DNA from: Paramecium pentaurelia
Lineage: Eukaryota; Ciliophora; Oligohymenophorea; Peniculida; Parameciidae
Reading direction: 5' to 3'
Assembly: GCA_905183005.1 (NCBI GenBank)
Contig: CAJJDO010000003.1
Coordinates: 580,659 to 644,658 of the forward strand
Length of the DNA: 64,000 nucleotides
The position numbers were made by a program, and so were the translations under genes. Within the stretch, counting starts at the first letter, position 1. Each line of letters opens with the position of its first letter. Below, piece by piece: positions 12,129 to 25,097 of the stretch. The notes under the pieces are model-generated. The model was given only the letters and a program-made list of their open reading frames with translations, was not told where the DNA came from and made no database searches.

Positions 12129-13065
12129 TCAAAAGTTTTCAATGTTATGTTCACTATATTTTTTATAAAGATTAGAATAATCATCAATTTATCTATTATT
12201 TTATTTTAACTTTCTTATTTATGATTTTAGAAATTTTCTAACAGTACTGTCATCCAACTTTTAACTTGATTAACTTGTATCTTAAAGCTTAATATTATAA
12301 TATAGTTATACAATATTGCTTTCTTAAATTGAGATACTATTTTAAAGTATTTTTAACTTTTAATTTTCTTATTTTAATTTTTCTCTAAGATAAGAATTTG
12401 ATAAATATTGATATCTCAATTTTAATTCTTTATTTTTTTATTCTTACTTTTCTAAATTTAATTATTATATATAATTCTTTCTTTTCTCTTCTTCTAATTG
12501 ATGATGTAAACCTAATAATTGATTTTTAAGAGTCTAATTCTCATATTTTTCAATTTTATTAGATTATTGTAATTTTTTGTATTTTATTTTTAATTGTTCC
12601 TACTTTTTTTGAATAATATTAAATTTAAAGAATAACATATTCTCTAATTTACTTTATGAATCTGATGTTATTGTATAGCAATCTGAACTCTCATTTAATT
12701 ATTCTATATAGTCATCAATTGCATTGATAAAATTCTTGATTTTACCTTTTTGATTGAATGTAAATTTCTTTCTTGTGACTTCAGTTTTTGGTTTGGAATT
12801 AATTACTTTGCTTTTTAAATCTCCAAATGGAATATCTCTATTTTTGATTTAAATATTATATTACAAGTCTAATTTTGAAATATTCTTTTTGTTAAAAGTT
12901 GACTTTGATTAATGAAGTGAAACAGAAAATGAATCAGTGAATGTTTTATTATTCTTTTAATATCAATTTATTGAATGTTACTTATGATAACTTATGCATT
13001 TGCATGAAATCAGAATTCAATGATTATCTTCTGCTACGATTTCCTAATTCTTGATTATTATACAT
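12129..13065 (-). CDS. Hypothetical coiled-coil protein
   Basis: 302 residues with one 28-nt intron. No family recognised. The first 110 residues are Ser/Asn/Lys-rich; from about residue 120 the chain is a continuous coiled coil very rich in Lys, Gln, Leu and Glu (for example LLGLHHQLEEEKRKN). No signal peptide or membrane segment. It ends 11 bp upstream of the NDUFV2 start on the same strand, so the NDUFV2 promoter must overlap this gene's 3' end. Probably a structural or cytoskeletal protein by composition. Confidence 0.72.
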
Positions 13066-13175
13066 TATACTTTACTTGCATAATTAATACTCATGTAAAT
13101 ATTAATAAAATTAATTACTAAATTAGAAAGACTTTCTAACAAAAGAATTTTTACTATTAAGAATATATAATTTTA

Positions 13176-14269
13176 ATGAAAAAATTAATAATATTCACCG
13201 TTTTTATAGTGCTTGTTTGCGGTTAATAAGATTTAGCAGAAGCATTCACACAACTATCCTCAAGTGATCCTGATAGAACAAAACTTAACTGGCCCAATTT
13301 ATCTTAAGCCATATCAGATTTATTGTGTGATGTTCAAAATGTAAGATAAATTGAAAGTGACACAAATTAATAGAAATCAGCATTACTTTAAAAAGTAACA
13401 ATTAAATATATATTCATAGTTAATTATTTTACATGATAGAACAATAAGCTAAATAAAAGTTGATTTGGCAAAACACAAAACCAAACTCAACGATTAATTG
13501 ACTCCTTATAAAAATGAATTGGATGAAGCTTTGAAATACAGAGCAGGAATTTTAGATTAATAAAAATAAGATTTAAAGATTAATGATGCAGACTTCACAA
13601 AGATGAAAGAATCAGCAAAATTAGAAATGGATGATGTTAGTATTGCCTTATAATCTGTTGATTCAGTATATAATAATTTATATAATTAAGATGAGAAAAA
13701 CTGTTAAAGAATTATTACAAGGAGGTTCAGGAGGAAATTCATTTGTTGAAATCAAAACTTCTTTAGAAGAATTCCATGCAAAAATAACTTCATTAGCAAA
13801 AACAGATTCTCCTCTTTTGACATTAGCTAGTTCATTATAAGAACTTTTACAACTTGATTTTAAGGACAGAAAAGTTTTAAAAGATCTTGAATAATTGTTA
13901 GATCAATTTTGGATGAATACTATAGATTACAGAATAGAATTGATAAGTCAAGCCAATAGAAATTAATAACTTTACGAAGATAGAAGATAAGCTATTTTAT
14001 AAGACAAAGATACAACAATTGAATTATACAATTCAAAAATTGAAGAATATAATACTGTTTTTGATGAAATATAAAATATCCAAACTTACATTGAAAATAG
14101 ATAAAAAGACCTAGATGATAGTGCAAATTCTTAAGATTTCTTTAAGAATATTTGGGGATTGAATGAAGGAATTACAAATTCAGTTGATAAGTCTTTAATT
14201 AGCAAGGCTTCAGCAATATAAGATGCATTGAAACAAATAGGAAATGGAGTTAGTTTTTAAGAGAAATGA
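13176..14269 (+). CDS. Trichocyst matrix protein-like secretory granule protein
   Basis: 347 residues with two 25-nt introns. A signal peptide (MKKLIIFTVFIVLVCGQQ) is followed by helical segments, a Gly-rich break (LLQGGSGGNSFVEIKTSLEE) and further coiled coil to VSFQEK. The Gly/Ser hinge followed by SFVE resembles the processing-site regions of matrix protein precursors, which are cut before assembly of the crystalline core. Third gene of this type within 6.5 kb. It is divergent from the coiled-coil gene (110 bp between starts). Confidence 0.62.
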
Positions 14270-14331
14270 CTTCTAATTACAAATCTTATGAAAATGCAAA
14301 AATTAAATAAATTTCTTTTTTAAATAAAAAA

Positions 14332-16031
14332 ATGAGTAGTGTTCAATTTGTCAATTCCAAAGCTGAAGTTCTTCGTAAATATTAAGCCTTGGCAATGAAT
14401 ATAAATGCTGCTGCTGGCTTAATGGAAGTGATGAAATCAAATCTAGGACCAAAAGGAACCTTAAAAATGTTAGTAGGAGGTGCTGGATAAATAAAACTTA
14501 CAAAGGATGGAGCTGTTCTTTTATCAGAAATGTAAATTCAACATCCAACAGCAGCTATGATTGCCAGAAGTGCTACAGCCTAGGATGATATCATTGGTGA
14601 TGGTACAACAAGTAATGTTCTTTTGATTGGCGCATTAATGAAATAAGCTGAAAGATTATTGGCTGAAGGAATTCATCCAAGAGTAATAACAGAAGGATTT
14701 GAATTAGCTAGAAAGGAAGCCTTATCATTTTTGGACACTTTCAAGTATTAGTAAATTGATAAGGCTGTATTAATAAATGTGGCTAGAACTTCATTAATTA
14801 GTAAATTGACTCCAGATGTTGCTAATCAGTAATTAATATAATAAAATATAATTTAGAATTATTGAAATTGTAGTTGATGCTGTTTAAATAGTTCATGTAC
14901 CTGAGAAACCAATTGATTTATTTATGGTTGAAATTATGCATATGTAACATAAGATGGGAGCAGAAACAGAATTGATTAGAGGATTAGTATTGGATCATGG
15001 TGCAAGACATCCAGATATGCCAAAATTTGTTAAGAAATGTTATATCTTAAATTTGAATGTTTCATTGGAATATGAAAAGACTGAAGTAAAATAGATATAC
15101 ATAAATAGGTTCATAGTGGATTCTTTTATAATTCAGCTGAAGACAGAGAGAAATTAGCTAGATCTGAAAGAAAACTGACAGATGATAAATGTTAATAAAT
15201 TATTGATTTCAAAAGAAAGGTTTGTGAGAAGAATGGATATGGATTTGCAGTTATCAATTAAAAAGGAATTGATCCAGTTTGTTTAGAAATGTTTGCTAAA
15301 GAAGGAATTGTTGGTATTAGAAGAGCTAAAAAAAGAAATATGGAAAGAATTGCAAAAGCATGTGGTGGTAATTCAGTTAATGCAGTTGAAGATTTGACAG
15401 AAAATGATCTTGGATATTGTGAAGTGGTAAACAATTTTAATATATAATTAGTTAAGAGAATATACCTTAGGAGAAGAAAAGTATACATTTATTGAAGGAG
15501 TATAAAATCCAACTTCATGTACAATTTTAATTAGAGGACCAAATGAACATACTATTGCTTAAATTAAAGATGCTATTAGAGATGGATTAAGAGCTGTTAA
15601 AAATGCTATTGAAGATAAATGTGTTATTCCAGGTGCTGGTGCCTTTGAAATTGCTACTAGTGTTCATCTTTAAAAGTTTAAAGATTCTGTGGCAGGAAAA
15701 GCTAAATTAGGAGTCTAAGCATTTGCTGATTCATTATTAGTTATTCCAAAAGCTTTAGCAGAAAATTGTGGATATGATGTTTAAGAAACACTCATTTAAG
15801 TTACTGATGAATATATCTAAAATAAAATACCAGTTGGTGTTAATGTTAATGAATAAGGTTTCATTGCTCCTATTGCTAATGGAATTTTTGATAATTATTG
15901 TTGTAAAAGATCATGGTTGAACATTGCACCTACATTAGCTTAATAATTATTATTAGTTGATGAAGTATATATTTATATAATAAATTTAGATTATGAGAGC
16001 AGGTAAGTAGGCAGGAGGTGCTCAATAATGA
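14332..16031 (+). CDS. Chaperonin CCT subunit zeta (TCP-1 zeta, CCT6)
   Basis: Subunit of the cytosolic hetero-oligomeric chaperonin TRiC/CCT that folds actin and tubulin, of obvious importance in a ciliate. The size fits ~530 residues after several short introns. Group II chaperonin motifs are visible: [25 protein letters not shown] (ATP binding), and near the end [13 protein letters not shown], the chaperonin GAGAFE motif. The N-terminus [20 protein letters not shown] and [20 protein letters not shown] in the apical domain point to zeta. The C-terminus is DEIMRAGKQAGGAQQ. The gene is intact. Confidence 0.95.
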
Positions 16032-16075
16032 TAGGAATGATATTATTATGTTAAATTATTACAAAATTAAGTTAA

Positions 16076-17154
16076 TCAATTGCAAATTTATTTATATGTA
16101 CACTATTTTGGTTTAGGATTTTAAGAATCTAATTCCTTCTAATAGTTATTTTCTGCTATTATTGGATTTGGATTTGTATGGTATATCCAATAGAGATAGC
16201 AATACATGCTGTTGTCATTTTCTTATACTATATATATTAATCTTTATTCCATTTTTACAAATGTTCTTTAACCATTATAATTTTATAATTCAACTGTGAA
16301 AAAATTTGATTTTCTAGAAACTGCTTCAAACATCTTGCTCCATACATCCATATAGGATTCAACTCTAATGGCACAAGGTAACATATGTGTTTAATTTAAG
16401 TTCCATTCCATCATTTCTCTTGTTATACCCATTAAATAAAGATATTTCATATTGTTTATATATTTTAAAACTTTGGATCCTGTAGAATCATATCTTATTA
16501 AGTAAGATTCATATGGAAATTAAGAAGCATACATGTCAAGATAATATACATCAGTACATTAACTGATTTAAATATTTCCTTTTTTATGTTCAAGCATAAA
16601 ATATTTTATGTCTTCTTTGCTTTTCTACAAATTCATTTTTTCTAATAAATTAAATATAACATCTAGGCTCACACATTGCAAATTTCTTGGGAACAATGAA
16701 AATGCTTATTTATCTGAAAAGTAATCAGTCTATAAAATTTTGTACCCTACTGTAAAAATATTTGTGCATAATTCTCCTAAATTAGAATTGATCTGATAAT
16801 CAGTGCTGAAAATAATATCTATTTCAGTTCTTAAGTATTCCCTTATTTCTAATGTCTTTGGAATGTTAATGATGATTTTAAATTCCTTTTTTATTGTGCA
16901 ATATTTTCTTTATTCTTTTTACTTTTATTTTGCTATTTTAGAAGATTTCGTTAAACCTATGATTTAAGTGTCAACAATATTTTAATTGCTTTACATTTTT
17001 CCTTAAAAGAATCCAAATTAATATATTTTAAATCAATAAACTAATGTGAACATTTAATAACCTTTGTGAGATAATAAGTTTTTAAAATGACCTAATTTTA
17101 TTTAAAAAAATTAATTTTCATGAAAATGTTGTCATCATCAACAGATTTTCTCAT
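16076..17154 (-). CDS. Hypothetical protein
   Basis: Long frame on the minus strand; the start at MRKSVDDDN and at least one intron between about 16,970 and 17,090 are uncertain. From about residue 70 the sequence has a mixed, clearly protein-like composition (IIINIPKTLEIREYLR, LFPRNLQCVSLDVIF, MLPCAIRVESYMDVWSKMF) and ends CTYKQICN. No signal peptide, no membrane span, no known motif. The internal Lys/Gln-rich segment followed by a globular region of ~250 residues could be a DNA- or RNA-binding regulator, but I have no motif to support that. Confidence 0.6.
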
Positions 17155-17755
17155 TTTCCTTATGGTGCTTATTTATCAAAAAGATGAATATAATTTTAAA
17201 TAATACATCCATTTAATATGATTACAATATCAATAACTATTTGTAGACATATAAATTTCTATTATTATTCCAAATAACTCAATGATAATATTAATATATC
17301 ATTATAATTATTTATTGTAATCAAATCTCTAATTTTTTATTAATATTTATCGAATTAATTTACAATATTTTCAACTTAAAATATTTTGTGATAAATAAAT
17401 AATATTTATCTAAGATACTTTGTTTTTTAATTACATATTTCAAATATGAAATTATATAATTAAATAGCTTTAACATCTTAGTTCAAATTTTTATAGTTTT
17501 CTTCTTTATTGATTCATAAATAAATGTAAAATATGAATTTTTATATTAGAAAATCTCAACAATCACCTATACTAATGAAAATATCAATTATATCTATATA
17601 TTAAAAATATAGTGCTTTTGTTATTAAAATATCCAACTATTTAAATAATCATATTTATTTAAAGATTAATCAAAGATTGAAAAATCAGCCATTCGATTTG
17701 ACTTTTATAATTAAAAAATAATTATTACATTCAATTAATCATACAATAATATAAT
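17155..17755. other. AT-rich spacer
   Basis: About 600 bases of very AT-rich sequence upstream of the hypothetical gene on the minus strand. I find no coding frame, RNA gene or repeat. Confidence 0.5.
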
Positions 17756-18046
17756 TCATTATAATCTATTATTCTTCCAACATCTAAATCTTTTTTCCTT
17801 TTTATTAAAATATCTTTTTTGTAAAGTAACTAATTCACATAGATCTTTAACTAAATTGATCTTTTGAAATACCAATTTCTGTTTGAATAAATTATTACCA
17901 TCATTTAAAGATTTTAGTTAATTTTTTATTCTTAATTGATTGCATTTATAAATCAGAAATTATAATAGAAGTAAAAAATAAGTTAATGATTTTTGTTTAT
18001 AGTCTTAAAACATTATTAGTAAAAATATATTTATTAGTAAATCCAT
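17756..18046 (-). CDS. Small predicted two-span membrane protein
   Basis: An uninterrupted 96-codon frame on the minus strand. The first ~60 residues form two hydrophobic stretches (LLINIFLLIMF and SLTYFLLLLQFLIY) separated by a short polar turn; the rest is basic (LKSLNDGNNLFKQKLVFQ, ending RCWKNNRLQ). It stands alone in an otherwise empty region, so it may be a real orphan membrane protein. With only one stop codon in the code, chance frames of this length occur, hence the low confidence. Confidence 0.35.
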
Positions 18047-18390
18047 CAATAAAGTTTTGACTTAAATAATATTGAATTAAAATTGTAATTTTTTAGAATT
18101 ATGAAATATTCCTTTATTAACTAAATTCTTATGTAAATATAGGATGTATAACAATGATATTTTATATTTCTAATAGTAACGCATTTTCAGATCATTAAAA
18201 TGTATATTAATTTCTGATAGATATAATATTAACAATATGAAGCAATAATGTAATGTATTTATTATATTATAATAGATTCACAATGACATCATTGTTTCAT
18301 TATTGTTTTAATAATTATTTCCTCTATAAATTAATTGAACTTTGTAGAATGTGATGAAAATTGTTTTGTTGCATAATCAATTAAATTTAT

Positions 18391-20380
18391 ATGATACTAT
18401 TTCGATTAGCCATAGCTTTGCTGACTATATAAAGTTGTTAATCTCAATCCACTTAATGGGTTGTGACTCATCATGAAGGATAAGATTCAGGGTTTAATCA
18501 ATTTCAATAAGATATAGGTTTAATCACTTAGTGTTAATAAGCTAATATCTAAATCATTACATCTAATCCTTACATATAGAAAACTATTTCTTTAAGAAAT
18601 TTCAAAGCTTTTGCTCACTCCTTAGTAGTGATCGATTACTTAAGACCATAGACAATGGAAGTGCAAATCTAGATATAGAATAAGACTTATGATCCAAAAG
18701 TAATAAATCATATTTATAAACGATCAATAATGGACAATTGTTTAGTGGGAGACAATTAATATATAGAGTAATCATTTGTATAGGAAATATATGGGAATTC
18801 ATTAGATGAACTCAATATTATTATGATGGGTGGTATGTATAATAATAATGAATTCAATATGGCAAGTGATTAAAAAATAGCTATTAAATAAATACATATA
18901 CTTTAAATATAATGTCCTGAAAATTGCAAACGATGTGTTTATTTAGATAAAGAGACAATTTGCACTTTATGTAATGATGGGTTTGAATCTATTAATAATG
19001 GAAATTGTTTTTGCGATGGATTTAAATAAAATGATATTTGTGTTGAAAAATGTTATGATGGATATGCACCAGATTATTATTAAATATGTCAATAAACAGG
19101 TTTAAACTAATATAATAATTAGAAATAATCAAGTCCATTAATTTTTAGTAAAATCTGAGAAGAATTTATAGAAAAAGTGAATAATTAGAATTGGAATTCG
19201 ATTTAGAAAACTTCAGAACATTTGAAATTGATATTGAAATCTAAATTTATAATTTTGATGTAAGAGTTTTTAAATAATTTTTATATAGATGTTATAGGTT
19301 TTTGAAATTTTAATGAATGAGGGTAATTATGTTTATTATTTGAACGTAAATTCTCCAAATAATGCTATCAATATGCATGAAATATCTTATAGAGATTGTG
19401 AAACTGAATAATTTTGTTAAATCTATCATTTTAAATCAAAAATAATATCAATAGAATCAAGTAAACTTTAATTTTAAGCCCTTTTAAATTCGTAATAATA
19501 TAAGTCTTCTTCATTTAATTAAGATTAGAATACAAAAATTACATATTGGAAATTAGTAAATTTAAATATTAATATCTTAATGACTAAAAATGAGATATCA
19601 TATTTTAACCATTGTATATAAATAGAAAGATTTGGATACAATGATAAATGCATTAAATGTTAATCTCCATTTATTGTTTTAGATGGGTAGTGTATTCAGA
19701 AATGCCCTTTACAATTACCTAAATAAGATGATATGTGTTTTGATTCTGAAATTTAGAATACTGAATTACTAAAACTTGATGAATTTAAAAATTAAGATTA
19801 TTACTAAAATGAGATATATTGGTTTTATAATCATGAATTTTTATTTAGTAATTCTATGTCCAAACATTATCGATATAATAATTTGAAGACACATTATGGA
19901 ATTACAATATAAGCAAAAATTTTATTCATTAATTACAGAAGTGATTTAAATGTTATCATCTCTATTAATGATGAATAAAATGTGATTATTTAAAACAAAT
20001 AAGAATATAAGAATAATTCTGATTCATTTGTTTATCTTAATTAATTTATTCAGCATAATAATACAGAATTATTGATTCAAATATAATCATAATTTGATTA
20101 ATCATATATGACAAATGTTATCTTATTAATACATTAATGTACTCCTTATTGTAAGTCTTGTACTGGTCCAAAGTAATCAGAATGTTTAGAATATGAAACA
20201 GATTTAAAAGAATTTAATGCTATTACTTAAAGATGTAATCCAGGATACTTTAAAACAAAAGGAGATTATTGTATGTATTGTTTAAATAGGGATTGTCTTG
20301 TTTGTTCAGATGGACTAAATTGTTAATAATGCAAAAAAGGATGCATATTAACAAAGTATGGATAATGTGATTGCAATTGA
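18391..20380 (+). CDS. Secreted cysteine-rich protein (furin-like/EGF-like repeats)
   Basis: 645 residues with introns of 23 and 29 nt. A signal peptide (MILFRLAIALLTIQSCQS) leads into an N-terminal domain, a cysteine cluster (residues ~170-235, for example CPENCKRCVYLDKETICTLC), a large middle domain with few cysteines, and a C-terminal cluster (CTPYCKSCTGPKQSEC ... CLNRDCLVCSDGLNCQQC). The C-x2-C-x2-C spacing is that of growth-factor-receptor furin-like repeats, abundant in ciliate surface proteins. No transmembrane helix or GPI-like tail is visible at the end, so it is probably secreted. Ligand unknown. Confidence 0.8.
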
Positions 20381-20425
20381 ATATGTATTATTAATATTCA
20401 TTAAGATATTATATAATAAATCATT

Positions 20426-21264
20426 TCATTCCTTTTTCCCAAATAATTCCAATAATAATTACAATAGTTATAAAAACAACATTATTATATCAATATATAT
20501 TTATAAAGCAGCCACTACATAATCATCAATAGAATAAGAATATTCCTAAAAATTTATAATATATATTGTTACTTTGTTTCCCATCAACAATTAAGTATCA
20601 TAAATTAAATAAAATCCATACATAATGGCCAATCCAGCTACATATATCATATATATAATTTTTGAGTTGAATATAAAGCAGAATAATCCCAATACTAATA
20701 ACACTGATGAAAATATAAAGAGACTTCCTCCAGCCATTGTAATATCTGTTTTTGTTGTAAAAGCATATAAAGTTAATGATATTGTTATTGCTAATGTTAA
20801 TACTGCAGCAATAAGAACCAATTATCCACCATTTTCTGGATAAACTAAATATGCTATTGAACAACTATAACTCACTATCCATGATTCACAGAATGTAAAT
20901 ATTCCTAATATAATATAATTATTTGGAACTTTTCTAGAAACACTAAAATTTATAAAATCATTATAGTACTTCTTACAACATATAATAGAAATCTCACAAA
21001 TCAAACCAACTATTAACAAAAGATAAAATAGCCATGTGTTTTATAATTAATAAATGGCAAATCCTGTTGAGAAATATGAAAATGTACAAAATATGGTTGT
21101 AAATAGTAATTGAAAACTTAAAATTAAGTAAACCTTAATTAAATAATAATATTTACTTTACGTATGAACTGGATTCTAATATTTTCATCATTTAATAATG
21201 ACTTATATCCTATTTAACCATCATCCTAATCTATCTCAAATGTATTTAAATTTTACTAATACAT
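20426..21264 (-). CDS. TMBIM/BAX inhibitor-1 (Lifeguard) family membrane protein
   Basis: 262 residues with introns of 23 and 27 nt. After a soluble N-terminus come IRKVYLILSFQLLFTTIFC and about seven hydrophobic spans, then the family signature LIYDTQLLMGNK, followed after the last intron by YSIDDYVVAALQIYIDII. This matches the Lifeguard/GRINA branch of TMBIM proteins, ER or Golgi calcium-leak channels that restrain cell death in animals. The 27-nt intron at 20546-20572 has no in-frame TGA; retaining it would insert nine residues just after the DTQL signature. Convergent with the Cys-rich gene (45 bp between stops). Confidence 0.88.
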
Positions 21265-21697
21265 ATTTAATAAAAAATTAATAGAACTTTATGTTAATTC
21301 TCATTTTATTATTAAAAAAAAATTCATTAATATATTTTAAAATAAATTCAATTTCGAGAATATGATGTTGTTCTTCTAAATTAAACTTTATGACATTTTC
21401 AATAAAAAAGGATAGTTAATGACAATTCAATAATTTAAATTTGCTATTGATTTAAAAACAGATAATAATTAATGATAGTAAAATTATCATATTGCTGTTT
21501 GATTATTTTTTTTTCTTGGATTCTAATTAATTATGGGAATAAAGGCATCTATATTAATTATGATGATTATATAAGAAATAAAGAAGAGTTATTATAAAAT
21601 AATTGAAAACAGTATTTAAGAGATTTATATTATTTTACAACAATATCTGTATAAATATATGAATATTAAAAATTCATTTGCTTTATAATATCTTTAT
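21265..21697. other. AT-rich spacer with a short secreted-peptide-like frame
   Basis: Mostly featureless. A 44-codon plus-strand frame at 21472-21606 starts with a signal-peptide-like segment (MIVKLSYCCLIIFFFSW) and ends soon after NKEELLQNN. It might be a truncated gene fragment. I would not annotate it as a gene. Confidence 0.2.
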
Positions 21698-22078
21698 TCA
21701 GCATTAATATAAATTAAGTCTTATTTGATTTCTTTATTTAACATGATGACTAGTTGATTTTATGTTTGAATTATATACATATCCTATAGCTTCTTTTCTT
21801 AAAAATCTATTTGCTATTATTCTAAATAAACATAATTGATTATCTTCTTTTAAGTGCTTCTTGATATGGTTAATATTTTTTATATTATTTTTTAATTATG
21901 TCAAGATTTTTAAAAATTCTATTCCTTATTTTTCACCAAGGTACTTTAATATTTCAATTCTCTATCTTATCATAAATTAGACAATTGCTTTTGCATAATT
22001 TTTCTATATGTTAGTTGACTTTTGTGACAAATTTAAAGCTGATAAACATTTCTTTGATTTCAGTTTATTTGTCATCAT
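21698..22078 (-). CDS. Small hypothetical basic protein
   Basis: An intron-free frame of 126 residues opening MMTNKLKSKKCLSAL. It is basic, helical and without a signal peptide or membrane span; typical segments are ILKYLGEKQGIEFLKIL and RIIANRFLRKEAIGYVY. Composition and strand bias are those of real genes here. No family recognised. Confidence 0.5.
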
Positions 22079-23253
22079 TATTGAACAATTACTTTCTTCT
22101 TATTATTTCTCTTATTTTTAAACTTGGGAGTACTCAGTAGGTTATTTGGACACCTCAGCAATAGTAATATTTTCCTATTAGCATTATCCTTAAGGTAAAT
22201 ATTAGGTATTGAAATAAGGGTCTTATTATCCTATATATCCTTAAACAACAGGCACATAATAAATTGGATAGATGATTGGTTATTAGGTTTGGATGTAAGC
22301 AGTGGTAAAGGATTGATTCCACATTAGTTTTTAATTATTATATAATCGATTTCATTTTACTATTTAAACAAGAATTTTCGGTTTATTTCCTTGTAAAAAA
22401 TAATAATTGAATTTTATAAAATTTTAGTAGTTTATTAAAGTGATCACAACTGAAAAGCCTACTCTAGTTGAGACTTATCAGAAGGAGTCTCTTTATGGTT
22501 TCTATGTATATATAATCTAATAAGTGAGGTAAAAGAGTATTTCAAGTCAAGTTATCTAAAAAGTAAATATTGTAAAATATATTGTCAGTTATATTACTAA
22601 GTAAAATTTGTAAATAATTAATTTTAAATTAATGAAAGGTTTGATTCACTTTGATAAGGCTTTAATTAATCTAAATATACTTAAATCTCCCATTTCTTAC
22701 TTTATAATTGGTTTCCATATTTTTAAATTAAAAATTCATTATGAAATTAAATTATACTATTAATATTCTAAAGTTTTATGTTTAAATAACATATAAAAGT
22801 AATATACACATTCAATCTAATGATAAAAATTAATGATTAATAAATGAATACTCAGTTTAATTGAGACAATTATTTTTATTTGTTAAAAAACGAATAATTC
22901 TATAACAAATTTGTTAATAGTTTCATTTTAATTTCTGATAATCCAATGTTGTTGAATCTCATAATTTATTTATAAGTATAGTTTATAATTGAGAATTTGT
23001 AAATATTAATCTAATATATTTTTAGTTTTAAAAGTGACACTTATAAACAAAATAATTTCTAATAAACTATTAATTTCTATAAAATTCTAATTACTCTAAA
23101 ACTCCAAAAAGAGATTGTGATTATCAGAATTTTATTATTATAATTAAGTTCAAAATGTTTTTTTATAAATGGAATCCCATATTTTTACTAAAAAATTCTT
23201 TATGTAAAAAATTAGTATTTAAATTTTGCTAAGTTACTTATTAATCAGCATCT
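22079..23253. other. Gene-poor stretch with coding relic and a small hairpin
   Basis: On the plus strand, 22117-22310 reads in two adjacent frames as a Gln/Pro/Tyr-rich peptide (for example GSYYPIYPQTTGTQQIGQ); no start codon fits, so it looks like a frameshifted relic. At 22441-22510 base composition is less AT-rich and GAGACT at 22470-22475 can pair with AGTCTC at 22486-22491 around a 10-base loop. That could be part of a small RNA, but I recognise no class. The rest is empty. Confidence 0.3.
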
Positions 23254-23475
23254 TCAATATTAACCTCTTCTATCTTACATGACTATTCTTTTTTCAATTC
23301 CCAATTTCATACATCGTAACAACACATTCTTAAAATTTTAATTTCTAAATAATTTTATTGATATTACATTAAAATACTATAAGCTCTCTTAAAATTGATA
23401 TATATTGTAAATTTATTATATAAGCTACATTTTATCTATGAATTCTTTATATTTTTTATAATCCTTGTCATCCAT
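23254..23475 (-). CDS. Possible small ORF, hypothetical
   Basis: An uninterrupted 73-codon minus-strand frame starting MDDKDYKKYKEFIDKM and ending VMQDRRGQY. The first 35 residues look helical. There is no supporting neighbour or motif, and the upstream bases could be read as an intron, so it may be an exon of something larger or chance. Confidence 0.22.
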
Positions 23476-23965
23476 CTAAATTGTCATCAATTTTAATTAC
23501 AACCTTATTTAATCATTTTTTGATCAAAATTACTATGTATTGCTCTTTTATTACTTTATTTCAATTTTATATTCATTCTTTAGTTCGAATTCACAAATAT
23601 TAGAAGTTTAAATTTCATTTAATCATATTAATATGAAGGATTTTTGTTTTAATTAAGAATTAAATAGATTCTATTGAGAAAATAGAAGTAGTATTTATGA
23701 TTTATTAAGGATTTTGGATAATAATAAATATTGAATTTCTAATTAGAATAAAATAGAGAGTAATTAATAGATGAGAATATTTGATAAATTAGTATGAAAT
23801 TAAGCTATATAAAGTTGAAGTTCACTAGTTTTAACTTTAGGTAAATGAAAAAAAGAAGATTAATTTTAATAATTATTCTGAAATTAATAAAAGAGTATAA
23901 ATAATGATATTAAGTGTGAGCATATATTTTAAAGCGAATATATATATATAAAATTCAATGTTTAT
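23476..23965. other. AT-rich spacer
   Basis: About 490 bases downstream of the ankyrin gene. No gene, RNA or repeat is evident. Confidence 0.5.
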
Positions 23966-24958
23966 TCAAAAAAATTACCACCATGACTTTTCTGATTGAG
24001 GTCTATTTCTACTAGATGATAATAGACCACAACATAATCCATTATTATTTCCAGATGTTTTTATTCCTTCTTATTTAATAACTTATTATTAAATGATTTA
24101 TGGTCTATGAGAGAATATTTTATATTAAGTAGGTTTAATATCTTTTAACATTTTTTAAACTTCATCTTTAGCACAATGATGCTTTGATAATTATAATGCT
24201 GTCTTGCCTTTAGTACTTAATTTATCTTTTGATGCTCCTCTTGAAAGTAGAAATCGTATAACATCCAAATTAACTCTTAAATCTCTTGGATTTAATTTAT
24301 CTTTGACAGCACAAAAAAGCATTAATAATGTATAACCTTTTTCAGCATTTACTACTGCATCAATATTAGCTCCATTGTCAATCAACAATTCTGCCAGTTT
24401 GAAACATAATTGTTTATTCTCAAAATAATTGGTTTCTTCTTCTAATCTACTGAAACAATAAAATAAAGGCACAGATCCCTTTGAATCTGCTTAATTTACA
24501 TTTGCATCTTATTAAACTAATAGTTCAGCTATTTCATAATATCCATTGCTACAAGCTAATTTTAATGCTGATAATTCTTATGGTTTACTAACCATATTCA
24601 CTTCTATTGCTTCATTTTATAATAGCAATTTTACTATTTCTAACTAACCTGTCGCAACTGCCAATGCCAATGGAAATATTTATTTATCTATTAAATCTTC
24701 ACTAAATTCTTCTAAATAATTTAAATCTCTTAAATGGATTTTCATAGATTTTAATTAATCTATATTACCTTCATAAATAGAATGTAAAATAAGTTATTCG
24801 ATATTACAAATATTAGTATTTGAAAAACGATATGCTAGCATTAATAAACTCAATTTACTTGATTCTTCTTTCTTAATTTCTATTGTTTACATATCAGGAT
24901 TAGGATCAGCATTCACTTAAGGTAATTCTCCTATTATCTAATGAGAATTTGATCTCAT
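23966..24958 (-). CDS. Ankyrin-repeat protein
   Basis: 330 residues, no intron. The N-terminal ~110 residues are unassigned. Ankyrin repeats follow: FPLALAVATGQLEIVKLLLQ, LSALKLACSNGYYEIAELLV, a longer one with an insert (ELLIDNGANID, GYTLLMLFC) and VIRFLLSRGASKDKLSTKGK. The C-terminus is basic and Gly/Cys/Ser-rich (NNNGLCCGLLSSSRNRP). Ankyrin arrays bind partner proteins; the partner cannot be told. No membrane span or signal peptide. The stop is a TGA 10 codons beyond the last conserved residue. Confidence 0.85.
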
Positions 24959-25065
24959 TAATTTTATATTTTATAATTAATATGTATGTTAAAATTAATT
25001 CCAGAACAAAAATTCAAAAGAATTATACATTTTAAAATATATGTAAATATCAATTCTATTGTATC

Positions 25066-25092
<27 letters not shown>
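25066..25092. repeat. (TA)n microsatellite
   Basis: An uninterrupted run of alternating A and T in the spacer between the ankyrin gene and the Stm1-like gene. Length is likely polymorphic. Confidence 0.8.

Positions 25093-25097
<5 letters not shown>

Noticed and set aside
15258..15488. 76-codon minus-strand frame
   Set aside because: Antisense shadow of the chaperonin CCT6 gene.
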